From: Siphonodentalium dalli
Lineage: Eukaryota; Mollusca; Scaphopoda; Gadilida; Siphonodentaliidae
Length of the DNA stretch: 64,000 nt
NCBI GenBank assembly: GCA_032622095.1
Contig: CP136064.1
Span: 148,182,864 to 148,246,863, forward strand
Reading direction: 5' to 3'
In this document: in pieces, positions 1-12,752 of the stretch
Position numbering within the stretch: position 1 is the stretch's first letter
Layout: each line of letters begins with the position of its first letter
Position numbers and translations under genes: made by a program
The notes under the pieces: model-generated
Told to the model about the DNA's origin: nothing
Database searches by the model: none
What the model saw: the letters and a program-made list of their open reading frames with translations, nothing else

Positions 1-297
1 GAAGTTTTGTCTCGCCCTACTTAAGACGTTGCCATGGTCATTTGCCACATTTTCCCAAATTTTCCTGACCGAGCAGAGCGGGAATTTCTATTTGACCCAC
101 TTTTTGGGACTCGACCCAAAAACCTTTTTGGCCCAAAACGTTCGGCCCAGGTGGCCATTTTTTAATATGTGACAGTTTGCCACATTTTCCGAAATTTTCC
201 CGACCGAGCAGAGCGAAAACTGGGATTCGACCCACTTTTTCGGACTCGACCCAAATATTTTTCGACCCAAAATTTTTGGCCAAGATGGCCATTTACA
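1..297. repeat. satellite-like repeat, partial unit at window start
   Basis: This stretch is made of diverged subunits of about 130 bp. Each contains a TTTGCCACATTTTCC-like core, a GACCGAGCAGAGCG box and a GACCCACTTTTT box. Nearly the same sequence recurs at 2985-3255. The open frames here on both strands come from the repeat and are not treated as genes. Confidence 0.75.
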
Positions 298-314
298 TAG
301 ATGAAGGAAGGATA

Positions 315-380
315 GATACGTCACTCGACGTCATTTGATGGGCCAATCGGTAACGCACTCCGATTCTGTCCGCCATTGCT
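315..380 (+). promoter_or_regulatory. promoter-like cluster (two CRE sites, CCAAT box, CCGCCATTG)
   Basis: Just past the end of the first repeat are TACGTCA at 317-323, GACGTCA at 327-333, CCAAT at 343-347 and CCGCCATTG at 370-378. CREB/ATF-type sites, a CCAAT box and a YY1-like CCGCCAT motif are common near animal transcription starts. Their spacing ahead of an ATG at 490 with a strong splice donor suggests a plus-strand promoter. This is inference from motifs alone. Confidence 0.3.
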
Positions 381-489
381 AAAGGTAGTTCAACTCCGAT
401 TGTTCTAATCAAAACAGTGCTTTCTCATCGCCATAAAAAGAGAAAACTCTGGCGTCTATTACAGCTGAATTCATTGTACACCAACTGTC

Positions 490-1405
490 ATGAATTATCA
501 GAATCTCACGTTTCCAAGGGTGTCCGTTGGGGAGTCAGATAGGTGAGTTTTTATGCCGTTTGAGACCATTTTTGTAATAAACAACACGACATTCTGGATT
601 CTATTTTTGTCATTTTCACCTGGATGAAGACTGAAGTTATGTTAGTAACGACTTTCAAAATGAAATTAATTTAATAGATCTCACCATTCATGATTGCATT
701 GGTAATTTGAATATCATGTATACCGGGTACCTACCCAAACGTGTTTTACGGAAGAAATATTTCAATTACAGCTGTCATATTTCAAGAATTACATGTGACT
801 GCCAGGTGTGATCAGGTGTACTGCAGCAATAATTTAGAAATGAACAGTCAAAACAATTCACCAATTTGGCAGTTTACATGTCCTACTCCTAAATTCTAAT
901 TGTAGTGATCATACTATTCATAGTTTGACTTGTTTTTATGTCCACTTTTTGTAATATATAACATTTGTTGATAAACATATTTTTCATAATGATAATCATA
1001 ATTCATGTGTCTTTTGATCATTAGACTCACATAGTATACCCACATTCATAATGTTAATAAATGACATTGAGACTGCGTGGGCATTAATTATAATGTATAC
1101 AAGTACTGGTCAGCTATGTTGAAATATAATATCATTAGCCTTATTAATTATTATATTAGCAATAGCATTATTTTTGTATAATTTATACTGCTATCATAAA
1201 GAGGTATGAACAACTGAATATTACATGGTTTGCCAATGTAGGCACTGGTGAGTGGTGTGTATTGCATGGGAACTATCCCAATATAACATATTTCATACCT
1301 GTAACCTGTAAATTATTTTATAATTAAAATTAAATGCTTCGAATTCTGTATTATTTCAGGAAGTGGACAGATCTATACCGTATGCCAATGGCAACACCTC
1401 AATGA
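490..1405 (+). CDS. candidate small two-exon gene (32 codons)
   Basis: An ATG at 490 opens a frame that reaches a strong donor (AG|GTGAGT) after base 542. A plausible acceptor (TTATTTCAG) precedes 1360. Joining 490-542 to 1360-1405 keeps frame and gives 32 codons before TGA. The peptide has no recognisable domain, signal peptide or membrane segment. It follows the promoter-like cluster at 315-380. It may be a real short gene, the 5' end of a transcript whose later exons I missed, or a non-coding transcript. No family is recognised. Confidence 0.22.
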
Positions 1406-2419
1406 TATTGGTGGGTCACAAAGTGGTGTGTGCAACATGCATGAGCCGAAAATAATCCAGATGAGACAAAATGAGATGCAGAATGCAAGGATGTGTTCAA
1501 GATAAAGAAGGAATTGAACTATACTTGTGCGAAAATCCTGGATAAAAAGTAGCTGATGTCTCATTGACTGTCAAGGAAAGAGCCACACATGATACACATT
1601 TATAAGTTCATCATTAAATTAATTATAGATTTCAAACATTGTCTCTCCATCACATGGTACTTATCCATACTAAGGCAACATCCAGGTTCATTTGCAGATT
1701 GTGTGTCCCTCCAGTCTGAAAAGAGTACCCTCTAGGCTAGTAGCTCCCAATAGCATGCATGATCCCATTCAGCTTTAGTAACTGTAATTCTCAAATGTAA
1801 ATGGACTATATAAGTATGTTATCTTACTAGTATATTTTACAAATTGTACCATAATCATTAACTATTTTATTACTGTATGGATTATCTCACTCAGTTTCAA
1901 AGTACCTGTAGCCTATACAATTAACTGTTCTTCGTTGATATCTATTTTAATATCATGGTGGACAGAGATACCCTTTATATTCATGTTTAGGTTAATTCAT
2001 ATAACAAGACCACATACACACCTGTTTGTTGAAACACCCTACTGTGACCCAAATATACAAAAGAATCATGGAACTCAAATAAATAATCATTGGTTATTCA
2101 TTTATGTATATAAACATGATATATATGTCTGTTTTTATAAGATGAAATGAATTACTATGAGATATTAAAGGACATGTTTATAATACTCGTATATGTTAGA
2201 ATACAAGATAGAATGACATTTATTTAATTTTACGGGAAATTATTTTATTTTTATATATATACCGGTATATATAAAAGTTAAAAAGTTCCCGGTTGAATCG
2301 GGCTAGTGATTCAACTGTGGAGGACATGAGACTCATATATATCCATTGATTAATTTCATCAACGTACGTGTGTACGTTTATGAGAAAAAATAATTCTGAA
2401 TTATGTGCTTCAGTATACC
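1406..2419. other. AT-rich sequence, no supported gene
   Basis: This stretch is AT-rich and has only short ORFs without coding character. A TA-rich run lies near 2250-2275. I see nothing else in it. Confidence 0.5.
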
Positions 2420-2570
2420 TCCAATACTTACATGTGCGCCAGCTGATCTAGGAAAACTACAAAACTAAATCCCCACTACACGTAAGAAATCAGATCATCC
2501 AATACTTGCACTAGCTGATCGAGGAAAATTACAAAACTAAATCCCCACAACACGTAAAAAATCAGAGTAA
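2420..2570. repeat. tandem duplication, about 78-bp period
   Basis: Two adjacent copies share CCAATACTT, AGCTGATC, ACAAAACTAAATCCCCAC and ACACGTA blocks (about 2420-2497 and 2498-2570). Confidence 0.7.
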
Positions 2571-2889
2571 ATAAACCTGGACGCAAAATACGCACAACTT
2601 GCCACAAGAGAGTTTGATTTAGCGCACTAATTGACGCCGAATTACGGACACTTTCCATTCCAGAAAATGCATATCACGGACCAAATCGTATTTAGTGGCA
2701 TTAATTCAATGTCACATTGAAAGCATTATGATTAAAAGTTAATATAAAGTACTTTATTACGAGTATTTCTTCACAATCGTACACGAACCCTATGTAAATA
2801 TAACGTAAAATTATCTCCCACTACTTTTCTGAACTACCTTAACGCTTGAGGGCCAAAGCAATGGCGACGTCCAGTAGCGTTAGGCCATT

Positions 2890-3392
2890 TATGACCCCGC
2901 ACTTGTTTCGGCCAATTTCCGTTCATTTTCGGACTTTGCCTAATTTCGTGCATTTTGGAACTTTTTTTTGAAATTTATTTTCACAGGAAGTTTTGTCTCG
3001 CCCTACTTAAGACGTTGCCATGGTCATTTGCCACATTTTCCTGACCGAGCAGAGCGGGAATTTCTATTTGACCCACTTTTTGGGACTCGACCCAAAAACT
3101 TTTCGGCCCAGGTGGCCATTTTTTAATATGTGACAGTTTGCCACATTTTCCGAAATTTTCCCGACCGAGCAGAGCGAAAAATGGGATTAGACCCACTTTT
3201 TCGGACTCGACCCAAATATTTTTCGGCCCAAATTTTTTGGCCGAGGTGGCCATTTATGACCCCGCACTTGTTTCGGCCAATTTCTGTTCATTTTCGGACT
3301 TTGCCTAATTTCGGAACTTTTTTTTTTCACAGGAAGTTTTGTCTCGCCCTACTTAAGACGTTGCCATGGTCATTTGCCACATTTTCCCCAAA
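2890..3392. repeat. satellite-like tandem repeat, about 364-bp unit
   Basis: A unit starting GACCCCGCACTTGTTTCGG occurs at about 2893 and again at about 3257. The GAAGTTTTGTCTCGCCCT segment recurs at 2986 and 3335, and also at window base 1. The array therefore continues the repeat family seen at 1-297. Confidence 0.75.
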
Positions 3393-4149
3393 TTTTTGAA
3401 TAAGGAATAAGTAACTAAATTCACGCTGCTTATTGTTCCTTTGTTGTTCTCTATGTTCATTAATAAACTTTCTTCATCGGGTGTGAAGCGTAGCGATCGG
3501 AAAGTGCCGCGCAGCGTTTATCGGAGAGAGGCGCGTTTGTCGTGTAACAGATGAACCCCCGTGCAAGTACAAAAAACTCGTAAGTGAACTGGACACGGAT
3601 TGATAGTGAACTGGACAGAAAATCACAAGTGGATCTTTTCTCATGGAGCAGTTCGACGTCGCGACTCTCGCGTTGTTGAAAGTTTTGACATTTTACTAAA
3701 ATGTTTAATCTGTTGTGGTTTCGACGTTATATAGCGTTTTTATGGCCAGTCACTTTCGACGTTATCGCATTATTTTTCGTCATTTTCGACATTTCATTTT
3801 TGCACATTTATGTCAAAAGTTTTCGACATTATCTTCGCATATGCGAAATATGTTTGGATACACAATTCCGTTATTTCAAAATATTATTCCATTTCACGTT
3901 GTCGTTTTATGACTTGAATTACAGTTATATATAGAGGCGGTAGGAAGACGGCCCATTTGACCATGCCGCTCCTGTACAATATATCTATGTTCACTTTTGA
4001 AAATTGTATTGTTACCAAATATCTATATATTGTACAAATAAATCTACTACCAATTTGGTTCAAGGTGGGATGTGTGGAGTACTCGTACGTTTAGGGCTTC
4101 TAAAGTAGGGGCCACCCTAAAACACCCTTTGTTTAACCTAACCCTGGTG
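3393..4149. other. non-repetitive stretch, no supported gene
   Basis: It contains pyrimidine-rich runs, several TTTCGACGTTAT or TTCGACATT motifs (3720-3830) and a pair of TGTACAA(A/T)ATA motifs near 3974 and 4030. The overlapping ORFs here look like chance frames. Confidence 0.4.
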
Positions 4150-4790
4150 ACCTGGTCCGAAATGACCACGGGAACGTATTTAGTAAAAAAATAAAGATTT
4201 GGGGTGAAAAAAATTTGGGTCAAAAGTCCGAAATGCCTCAAAATTAGGAAAAGTTTGAAAAGAAAGGGAAATTGGCCCCAGTGAGTTCGGAATCGGAAGT
4301 GGCCAAGTTTGGTCCAAAAAAGACTCGACCCAGTGCTCGGCCGTAAATTTATTGGAAAATGACCCCAAATTTGTAAGTGGCCAGCTGGGCGGAACAATTA
4401 CGGCAGAAAAAAATTTGGGTCGAGTCTGAAAAGTGGTCCCCAATATAACTCGACCCTTTGCTTGGTCCGATTTTTTTTAGAAAATTTAGCAAATGACTGC
4501 GGGAACATACATAGTGAAAAATTAAAACAAATTTGGGTCAAAAAGTCTTAAATGCCTCAAAATTAGGCAAAGTCTGAAAATGAAGGGAAATTGGCCCTAA
4601 TGAGTTCGGAATCATAAGTCAGATGGGCGAAACATTTGTGGCATAAAAAATTTTGTGTCGCGTTTGAAAAAGTGGTCTGAATATGACTCGAACCTGTGCT
4701 CGGTCCGAAAAATGTTAGAAAACATGGCAAATGACCACGGGATCGTACTTTGTAAAAAATAAACAAAATTGAGTCGAAAAAAAATGGTAT
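4150..4790. repeat. inverted relative of the satellite repeat, about 334-bp unit
   Basis: AATGACCACGGGAAC-like starts recur at about 4158, 4492 and 4731. GGGTCGAGTCTGAAAAGTGG is the reverse complement of the box shared by the arrays at 1-297 and 2890-3392. The two array types therefore belong to one diverged family in opposite orientation. Confidence 0.65.
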
Positions 4791-5021
4791 CCAGATGTTC
4801 TTGTACGTAAAACAACACTTCGCTATCCCAAAATCTTAGCTGGTTTAAGTATGAGCACACTTGGACTACCGACAAAGGTTAATGTCATAACCTTCTACCA
4901 AAAAATATGTTTTTCAAATATAGATCTCTGGAATATCATTAACGTGTAGAATTACAAGCTTTCATAATATTTTACTGATAAACTACATAATCACTCAGAT
5001 CACTGAGGTCTCATTCAAATT

Positions 5022-5095
5022 GTAGGTTCATTGTAGATCCAGATTGTTGTGTGTAACTCCAGCTGTTCTATTGTAGAAGTCTCATTCTCATTTAT
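5022..5095 (-). pseudogene. fragment copied from the zinc-finger gene's last exon
   Basis: The segment around CCAGATTGTTGTGTGTAACT and TCTATTGTAGAA matches the exon of the zinc-finger gene at about 18650-18705, with small indels. It has no usable frame. A second, larger fragment of the neighbouring exon stretch is at 16560-16672. Both lie next to an ATTTTACTGATAAA motif (about 4970 and 16690), so they may be parts of one duplicated block now separated by the palindrome at 5596-15024. Confidence 0.6.
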
Positions 5096-5595
5096 GATGC
5101 AAGGGGTGTAAGAATCTCAAAAAATGTATTTTCCACTCAGTTCAAAATATTTGTGTTTTATTTGTGTACAACATATCAGGATGTGATGTGCATTTTTTCA
5201 GCCGCACCATTTCATTATGTTTCAAGTTACAGCAACTACAAAATAGCCCCAAGTTTTTATATGTTATTGCAATGATACTTACGTTACCAAGTAAAGTTGA
5301 AGTAGAACATCTTTGCTAGACTGAACAGAAAATAATAAAACACAGGCGATGTGTTATCCTTGGCATTGTCAATCAGTTGTATATACTCAGCAAACATATG
5401 CTTCGACCCTTAACAATATTTCTAGAAACAGTTTGAGTTATGTATACCCAAAGAGCGGATTGATAGAGAAAATAGCTCTGAAATCTACACCAGTTTCGCA
5501 TTTCAAAATCATAATTTCTCGTGTATAATTAAATAACTAAACATTAGACTATAGCTGTGTGTAAATGTATAGTTATCTTTGTATCACAGGATATA
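5096..5595. other. AT-rich sequence, no supported gene
   Basis: I see no coding signal, repeat or RNA gene here. Confidence 0.4.
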
Positions 5596-7139
5596 TAGTT
5601 TGGGAGCCCGCATATGTTCTATTTACACTTTTGCGTACAAAAGGTATGACCCCCTAAAGTTGGTACCAATAATGGAACATTCTGAAAAACCGATTTCTTA
5701 AGTTGCGCATTCCTGCTGAACCCCAAAAAGTGCCAAAAATCACTTTTATTTACATGATTGCATTCGTCCAAAGTGTGTGTATGTGCGTACACCCCTGGAA
5801 CGTTGCACTATTACAACCAATACATCCCTAAATCGATACGATCAACTTAAGAAATATATATTCATGTCGTTTTCTGATAAGAACGAGACTTGTTACCCCC
5901 CCCCCCCCAACAACCCGATCCATTTTCTAGGACTATAAGTGAGCCAGTTTTATAAAAATTATAGCGGGAAAATCAAGTAAAATGTATACAAATGTATATA
6001 TTTTCGTGAAGCTAAGACATAATGACACTTTTTTGGGCCAAAATTGAAACTCACCATCCAAGATGGCCGCCAAAATGGCCGCCGGAAGTGTAAAATATGA
6101 CGTTTTTTCACAAATATCTTCTAGCTCAATTCATGCTGTTTGGAACCGGTTGAGTAATCCACATTCATTTTGTGTTTTTTATATTAACTGATCATTGGAG
6201 CAATTAAATATGCAATTATTGGGGTCCTAACCCCTTCCGATCCCTCAAAAAATTTGATTGTACAGAATGCGGTATAAAATTTTACCCCCAAAAAATCACA
6301 GTTGGGATTCTAGTCATATTTCAACAAGAAATGAACAGAACTTTGTAATGTGAGTGAGGCATATCATTACCTATGCATATTCCAAATCACTGGAACCAAA
6401 ATTCTTACTTTGGCTCAAAATGGCTGCCAATATGGCCGCCAAAATATGGAAAATGGAAAATATTTCACCAGCGTGTCCTGCAATCGCTTACAAGTTGTGT
6501 TGATATATAAAATTGGCCATTCTGCATTCTATACATTGAATACTAACATGTCTGATGCACCATGGTTAATTGTTACTATTTTCACCACTGACATCGTCAA
6601 AAATATTGGACTTTTCTCTAAAAAAACTTGACATAAATATTGGCAAAAATTCAGTTTTCAGGTTTGGACCATTTTTTCAGGTAAAATATAACTATCTTTG
6701 GATTGAAAGGTGTTTATTGTTTTGGTCTATCTTAAATGTGTCACACTACGGTGTTTATAGACCAAATTACTCAAGATGGTTTCCAAAATGGCAACCGAAT
6801 TTGTAAAATGCTAATTTTTTACATATATCCCGAACATTCTCTGCATTATCCGAAAAGGTAGCAAATTGTGACTCACTTGGTTATTATACGTGCTAGTTAA
6901 TTAACTGACAACTACATGTTCTATTCCCAGTTGTCCCAGTTCCGTATAGGGCATGACAAATTCATTTTAAAGTATGTAATTTTGCCTAGAACCTTTTTTG
7001 TGATTTTGGCCATATTTATTGAAAGGAAATAAATGGGCAGAACTTTGAGACAGAACTGAGATGGACCATAATCTTTGGCTATTCTAGTCCAATATGATAA
7101 AAAAAATGTCTACAGGATACAGTGTGGATGCCAAGATCG

Positions 7140-8828
7140 TAGCCAGGGAGTTACTCTGTGATCATATGTGAGGTGAATAGGTATACATGGAGTTAGTGTA
7201 TGTCATGACTGATGCGAGTAGGTATACAATGAGTGACTATATGGTTATAAGTGGGTTGTCCATGGTAAGATGCATCTAGGTATACTGGGAGAGGTCATGG
7301 TCAGGTGTGAGGTGAATCGGTATGCATGGAGTGGCTGTATGGTATATGGTTGTGTATATCCAGTACTGGTGCATCCGGTGTGCCTGTATGGTCATTGGTG
7401 TGGTGTATGGATATAGCTAAATGGTCATCTATGTGTTGATTATGTATATATGGAGTGACTGTAAGGTCATGAGTGGGATGTACATGTGTTGTCTCTATGA
7501 TCATGGATGGGGTGTGTGTATAAATAGGTAGTGATTGTATGGTTACGGGTAATGTGTATAGGTATACACGGAATGACTGTACGGTCATGATTGAATATAA
7601 ATACCTGGAGTAAGCTGGTTGGATATTATCGAACGTGTGGGTACATAGGTGAGTGTCCTTGTGGTAATGGGTGGGATGTATATTTATATATATTGTGGAT
7701 GTATTATCATTGGTGGGTGTATAGGACTTAGCTGTATTATCGTGGATGACGTGTATGATTATACAGTGAATTGCTGAATTGTCATGTGTGAGGTGTATAT
7801 GCAAGTATGGATTGTTTGAGTGGTCGTATGTCTGGTTTTTATGTGTATCTGGAAGGGCTGAATGGCCATTTATAATAGTGAGGGTTACATGTATACCTGG
7901 AGTAAATCTATCGTCTAGGGTGGGCTGCATATATGTATATCGAGTGGTTATATGACTATGTGTGTCGAATAGGTATACAGGTAGTGACTGTATGTTTAAT
8001 GGTGAGATGAGTACATGTAGGTATACAAGTAGTGACTGTATGATCATAAATATAATGAACATATATACAGGGGTGACAGGCGTATGAGTATACATGTACC
8101 TGGTGTTCATGTTCGGTGAATCGTGTCGGTATTGTCATGTGTAGGTTATACCAGTACACACACGTGTTGCTTTATTGTCATGGGCGAGGGATATGTGTAT
8201 ATAGCGAGTGGCTATATGGCCATGGATGGGGTGCATATGCATACATGGAGTGACTATACTGACATGGCTGGGGTGTATTAGTATATCTTGAGTGGCTATT
8301 CGGCTATGGTGTGACAAATAGGGATACAGGGATTGACATGGCCACTGTTGGGGTGAATATGAATACAAGGATTGACCATGATCGTGTATGAATGTTTTGA
8401 ATAGGTACACACGGGGTGACTATATGGCCATAGGTCAGGTGAAAGAGTATGCCAGGTAACATGATTGAGGGTATGTGTATGAAGCGAGTGGCTATATGGC
8501 CATTGGTGATGTGCATTTGTATACCGGAATGACTTTATGGTCATTGTTGTGTGTTGATGTATTTATTGATTGTCCATTTGACCATGCGTTTGGAGAATAG
8601 ATATACAGGGGATGACCTTATGGTCAATGATGAGATGAATGGGTATACATGGAGTGATTATATGGGTCATGTTTAGGAGTATACCCGGTGTGCCTGCATT
8701 GTGACGCGTGGCTGTATGGTCATCCGTGGTCATGGGTCAGGTGTACATGTATACAGTGGGTAACTATATTGTTATGTCTGTAGTGTTTATGTATATATGT
8801 AATGACTGCGTGATAATGGGTGGCTATC
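7140..8828 (+). repeat. minisatellite in left palindrome arm
   Basis: Diverged units of about 50-70 bp carry TATGGTCATGGGTG, GTGTATATG-TATACA and GGAGTGACTG blocks. Frames on the minus strand stay open for up to 269 codons (7301-8110) because the units are stop-poor and rich in His, Thr, Tyr and Ile codons. This is repeat-driven and not a gene. Confidence 0.75.
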
Positions 8829-8897
8829 CCTTTCCACGATATGACATGACCTCTCTATTGATTAACATACCCTTGAGTTGTTGTGGAAAGCGATAGC

Positions 8898-9520
8898 CAC
8901 TCAAGGTACACATGTACAACCCACCCATTACCCCAGTCACTCCATATGTACATAAACACCACACAAATGACAACATAGTCACCCACTTTATACACGTACA
9001 TGTACTTGTACACTTGAGTATACAGCCATACTTGGTTATACCTGTACATACCACAGATGATGATACAGCCACGAGTCACCATGCATGCACACCAGGTATA
9101 CACCTACACTCGACCATGTAGTCACTCTTACATATTCACTACCATACAGTCACCCATTGTATACATATTCACCTCACCATGGACCATACAGCCACTATAT
9201 GTATACCTGTTCGCCATACCCATGACCATGGAGTCAATCCAGGTATACATATGCACATCACCAATGGTGAGCCCTTCCAGATAAAGCAATATCCGCACAT
9301 ACGACCACTCATAAGTTCCATACTTGCCATACTCATACACGCCATCCATGATAATCAATATACTCCCCATACATCACCAATGATAACACATCAACAACAT
9401 ATATAAATATGCGTCCATCGTTACCAACAGGGCACTCCCTATATACCCACACATCATTCATGACCATACAATAACTCCCTGTATACCTATTATTCTCATC
9501 TATGATCATAACTCCCTGGC
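8898..9520 (-). repeat. minisatellite in right palindrome arm
   Basis: The same unit family appears in reverse complement (CACCCATGACCATACAGTCACTCC-like). It spans only about 620 bases, against about 1690 in the left arm. Confidence 0.7.
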
Positions 9521-11164
9521 TACCATCTTGGCTTCAACCCTGTATCCAGTTGATAAATGTTTATCATAATGGGCCAGAATACCCACATATCATGGTTCAT
9601 CTCAGTTCAGTCTCAAAGTTCTGCCCATTTCCTTTCATTAATATGGTTCTCCGCAAAATTCCATACTGCAACTTTAAAATGAATTTGTCATGCCCCATAC
9701 GGAACTGGGACAAACATAATAGAACGTAGTGTCAGTTAATTACATTGTAACTAACACGTACAATAACCAAGTGAGTCACAATTTGCCACTTTTTTGGATA
9801 ACGCAGAGAATAATGTTCGGGATATGTCAACTTTTAACTTTTTACAAATTTGGTTGCCATTTTGGAAGCCATCTTGAGCAATTTAGTCGATAAACACTGT
9901 AGTGTGACACATTTAAGATAGACCAAAACAATAAACACCTTTCAATCCAAAGATAGTTCCATTTTACTTGAACAAATGGTCGAACCCTGAAAAGTGAATT
10001 CTTGCCGATATTGTGTCCAATATTTCTGGTAAATGTCAGTGGTGACAATAGTAAAAATGATCCATGGTGCATCAGACAAGTTAGTATGCAATGTATAGAA
10101 AACAGATTAGCCAATTGTGTACATCAACCACAACTTGTAAGCGATTGCGGGACACCCTGGGGCAATATTTACCATTTTCCATATTTTAGCAGCCATTTTC
10201 GCAGCCATTTTGAGCCAAGGTAAGATTTATGGTTCCAGAGTTTTTAATATTCATAGGTAATGATATGCCTCACTTACATTACAATGTTCTTTTCATTTCT
10301 TGTTGAAATATGACTAGAATCCCAATTGTGATTTTTTGTAAAATTTTGTACTGCGTTCTGTAAAATCGAAATTTTGAGGGATCGGAAGGGGTTAGGACCC
10401 CAATAATTGCATATTTAATTGCTCAAACAATCAGTTAATATAACGAGAGGCCGATCACGATCGGCAGATGTTTAACCCATACCTTGGCGATAGCGACTAG
10501 CCATAACTGATAATTTGTCAAAGATATGATCACAGGAATTAATCCATATATCAGTACCCAACTTGAAATCAAAAGCTCAAATAATTTGTCTTAAGAAAGG
10601 GTTAAAGTATTTGGGTTGGGGAGGAGTAGTTTTAAATCTCATAACTCTGTCCCTATTCACACAAGGACCTCTCACTGTGAGATCCAATGGTTTAGTGATT
10701 TCAGAGGACATGTTTAGGAGTTTAAGTTAACTCATTGGAAGCAAAAGTGATAAATCCCCATCTTTGCCACTTTTGACATGCCAGATATTCAAAATTTATT
10801 ATTCACTTCTAAAGAGAAATTATAATTGTTGACAAGCCAGACTGCTTAGAACGACATATATGTAGGGGATTCCATCTCGTATTTAAATGGTACTTTAATT
10901 ACCCCCCCCCCCTTCTCCCCAGTTATTTGTTTATCAAACATGGACAGATATAAGATCAGATCTGACCTGTGTATTAAATAAGATTAAGTGTTTCATAACA
11001 GGGGTGTATGGTTTTCAAAAATATATGTAGTTTATACAATTCAAAAGTATTATCTATATGAAAGTGTCAATGACACTGTAGCTCATCTTAGGTAGGGGAA
11101 TAATTTAATGGTCGACAGTAAATGGAGGAATAGGAAAAGTGCTAATTGAAATGTCTAAGTAAGA

Positions 11165-12690
11165 CTAGATGTTCATGTCAATATCAACATTCATAACAGG
11201 TTTCATAATGATCGGATCAGGGATGTGGTGATTATGGTGTGACAATTGATGCAAAGAGTAAATTCAAAAATGGCCACCGGCAGCCATGTTTTTTTCCGAA
11301 TTACCCCAAAATGACTTGTTCCCATCTACAGCCTTTACAAATCTCATAATGATCTGATCAAAGGTATGACCTGTAGCCTGTGCCAATGGATTTAGTCATG
11401 CAAAGAGTAAAATCCAAGATGGCTGCTGGCGGCCATGTTTTTCGGCTGAACGACCCCAAAATGACTCGCGTCCCATCTACATGTCATTGTTAACATACAT
11501 GACAAATTTCTTGAAGTTCCGACCAAAGCTACGACCTGTAGCCCGCACCAAAGGATTTATTCATTCAAAGAGTAAAATCCAATATGGCTGCTGGCGGACA
11601 TGTTTTTTAGCCAAACGACCCCAAAATGACTCGTTCCCATCTACATGTTAATATTAACATCCAAGATAAATATCATGATGATCAGACAAACAGTACGGCC
11701 TGTAGCACGTGCCAATGGATTGAATTTTGAAATCCAAGATGGCTGCCAGCGGCCATGTTTTTTGGCCGTATGACCCCAAAATGACTCGTTCCCATATACA
11801 TGTCAATATCAATATTCATGACAAATTTCATAAAGGTCAGACCAAAGGTACGACCTGTAACCCGCGCCAAAGGATTTAGTCATTGAAAGAGTAAAATCCA
11901 AGATAGCTGCTGGTGGCCATGTTTTTTGGCTGAACGACCCCAAAATCACTCGTTCCCATCTACATGTCAATATTAACATCCATGACAAATTTCATGATGA
12001 TCAGACGAACAGCACGACCTGTAGCCCGCGCCAATGGATTGAATTTTGAAATCCAAAATGGCCACCAGCGGCCATGTTTTTTGGCCGAATGACCCCAAAA
12101 TGACTCGTTCCCATCTACATGTCAATGTCAACATTCATGACAAAATTCATAAAGATCAGACCATAGGTACGACCTGTAGCCCGCGCCAGAGGATTTAGTC
12201 ATGCAAAGAGTAAAATCCATGATGGCTGCTGGCGGCCATGTTTTTTGGCCGAACAACACCAAAATCACTCGTTCCAATCTACATGTCATTGTTAACATCC
12301 ATGACAAATTTCATGAAGTTCTGATCAAAACTACGACCTGTAGCCTGCGCCAAAGGATTTAGTCATGCAAAGAGTAAAATTCAAGATGGCTGCCAGCGGC
12401 CATTTTTTTTGGCCGAACGACCCCAAAATGACTCGTTCCCATCTACATGTCAATATTAACATCCATGACAAATTTCATTATGATCAAACGAACAGTACGA
12501 CCTGTAGCCCGCGCCAATGGATTGAATTTTGAAATCCAAAATGGCCACCAGCGGCCATGTTTTTTGGCCGAATGACCCCAAAATGACTCGTTCCCATCTA
12601 CATGTCAATGTCAACATTCATGCAAAATTTCATAAAGATCAGACCAAAGGTACGACCTGTAGCCCGTGCCAAAGGAAATTGTTGACAGAC
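11165..12690. repeat. about 158-bp tandem repeats, about nine diverged units
   Basis: The block ACCCCAAAATGACTCG recurs at about 11303, 11451, 11609, 11772, 11938, 12092, 12250, 12420 and 12574, a period of 148-170. Each unit also has CGGCCATGTTTTTTGGCC, ACGACCTGTAGCCCG and a TTCATAAAGATCAGAC-like stretch. A core array of units of about 160 bp inside a HINE/pearl-like element is a known bivalve arrangement. Confidence 0.85.
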
Positions 12691-12721
12691 ACACGCACAC
12701 ACGGACGACAAGCCATGGCAA

Positions 12722-12752
12722 TAGCTCAAACTTACAAAAGTAAGTTGAGCTA
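12722..12752 (+). repeat. 3'-end-like hairpin after the tandem array
   Basis: AGCTCAAACTTAC and GTAAGTTGAGCT form a stem over an AAAA loop and are followed by AATAATG. The same design, AGCTC...hairpin...GAGCTAA, ends the type-B copies at 21956, 36833 and 58828. The array 11165-12690 may therefore be its own HINE nested inside the longer element. Confidence 0.6.

Noticed and set aside
7301-8110. 269-codon minus-strand ORF
   Set aside because: It lies wholly within the minisatellite; the frame is open because the units are stop-poor, and the composition is repeat-derived.
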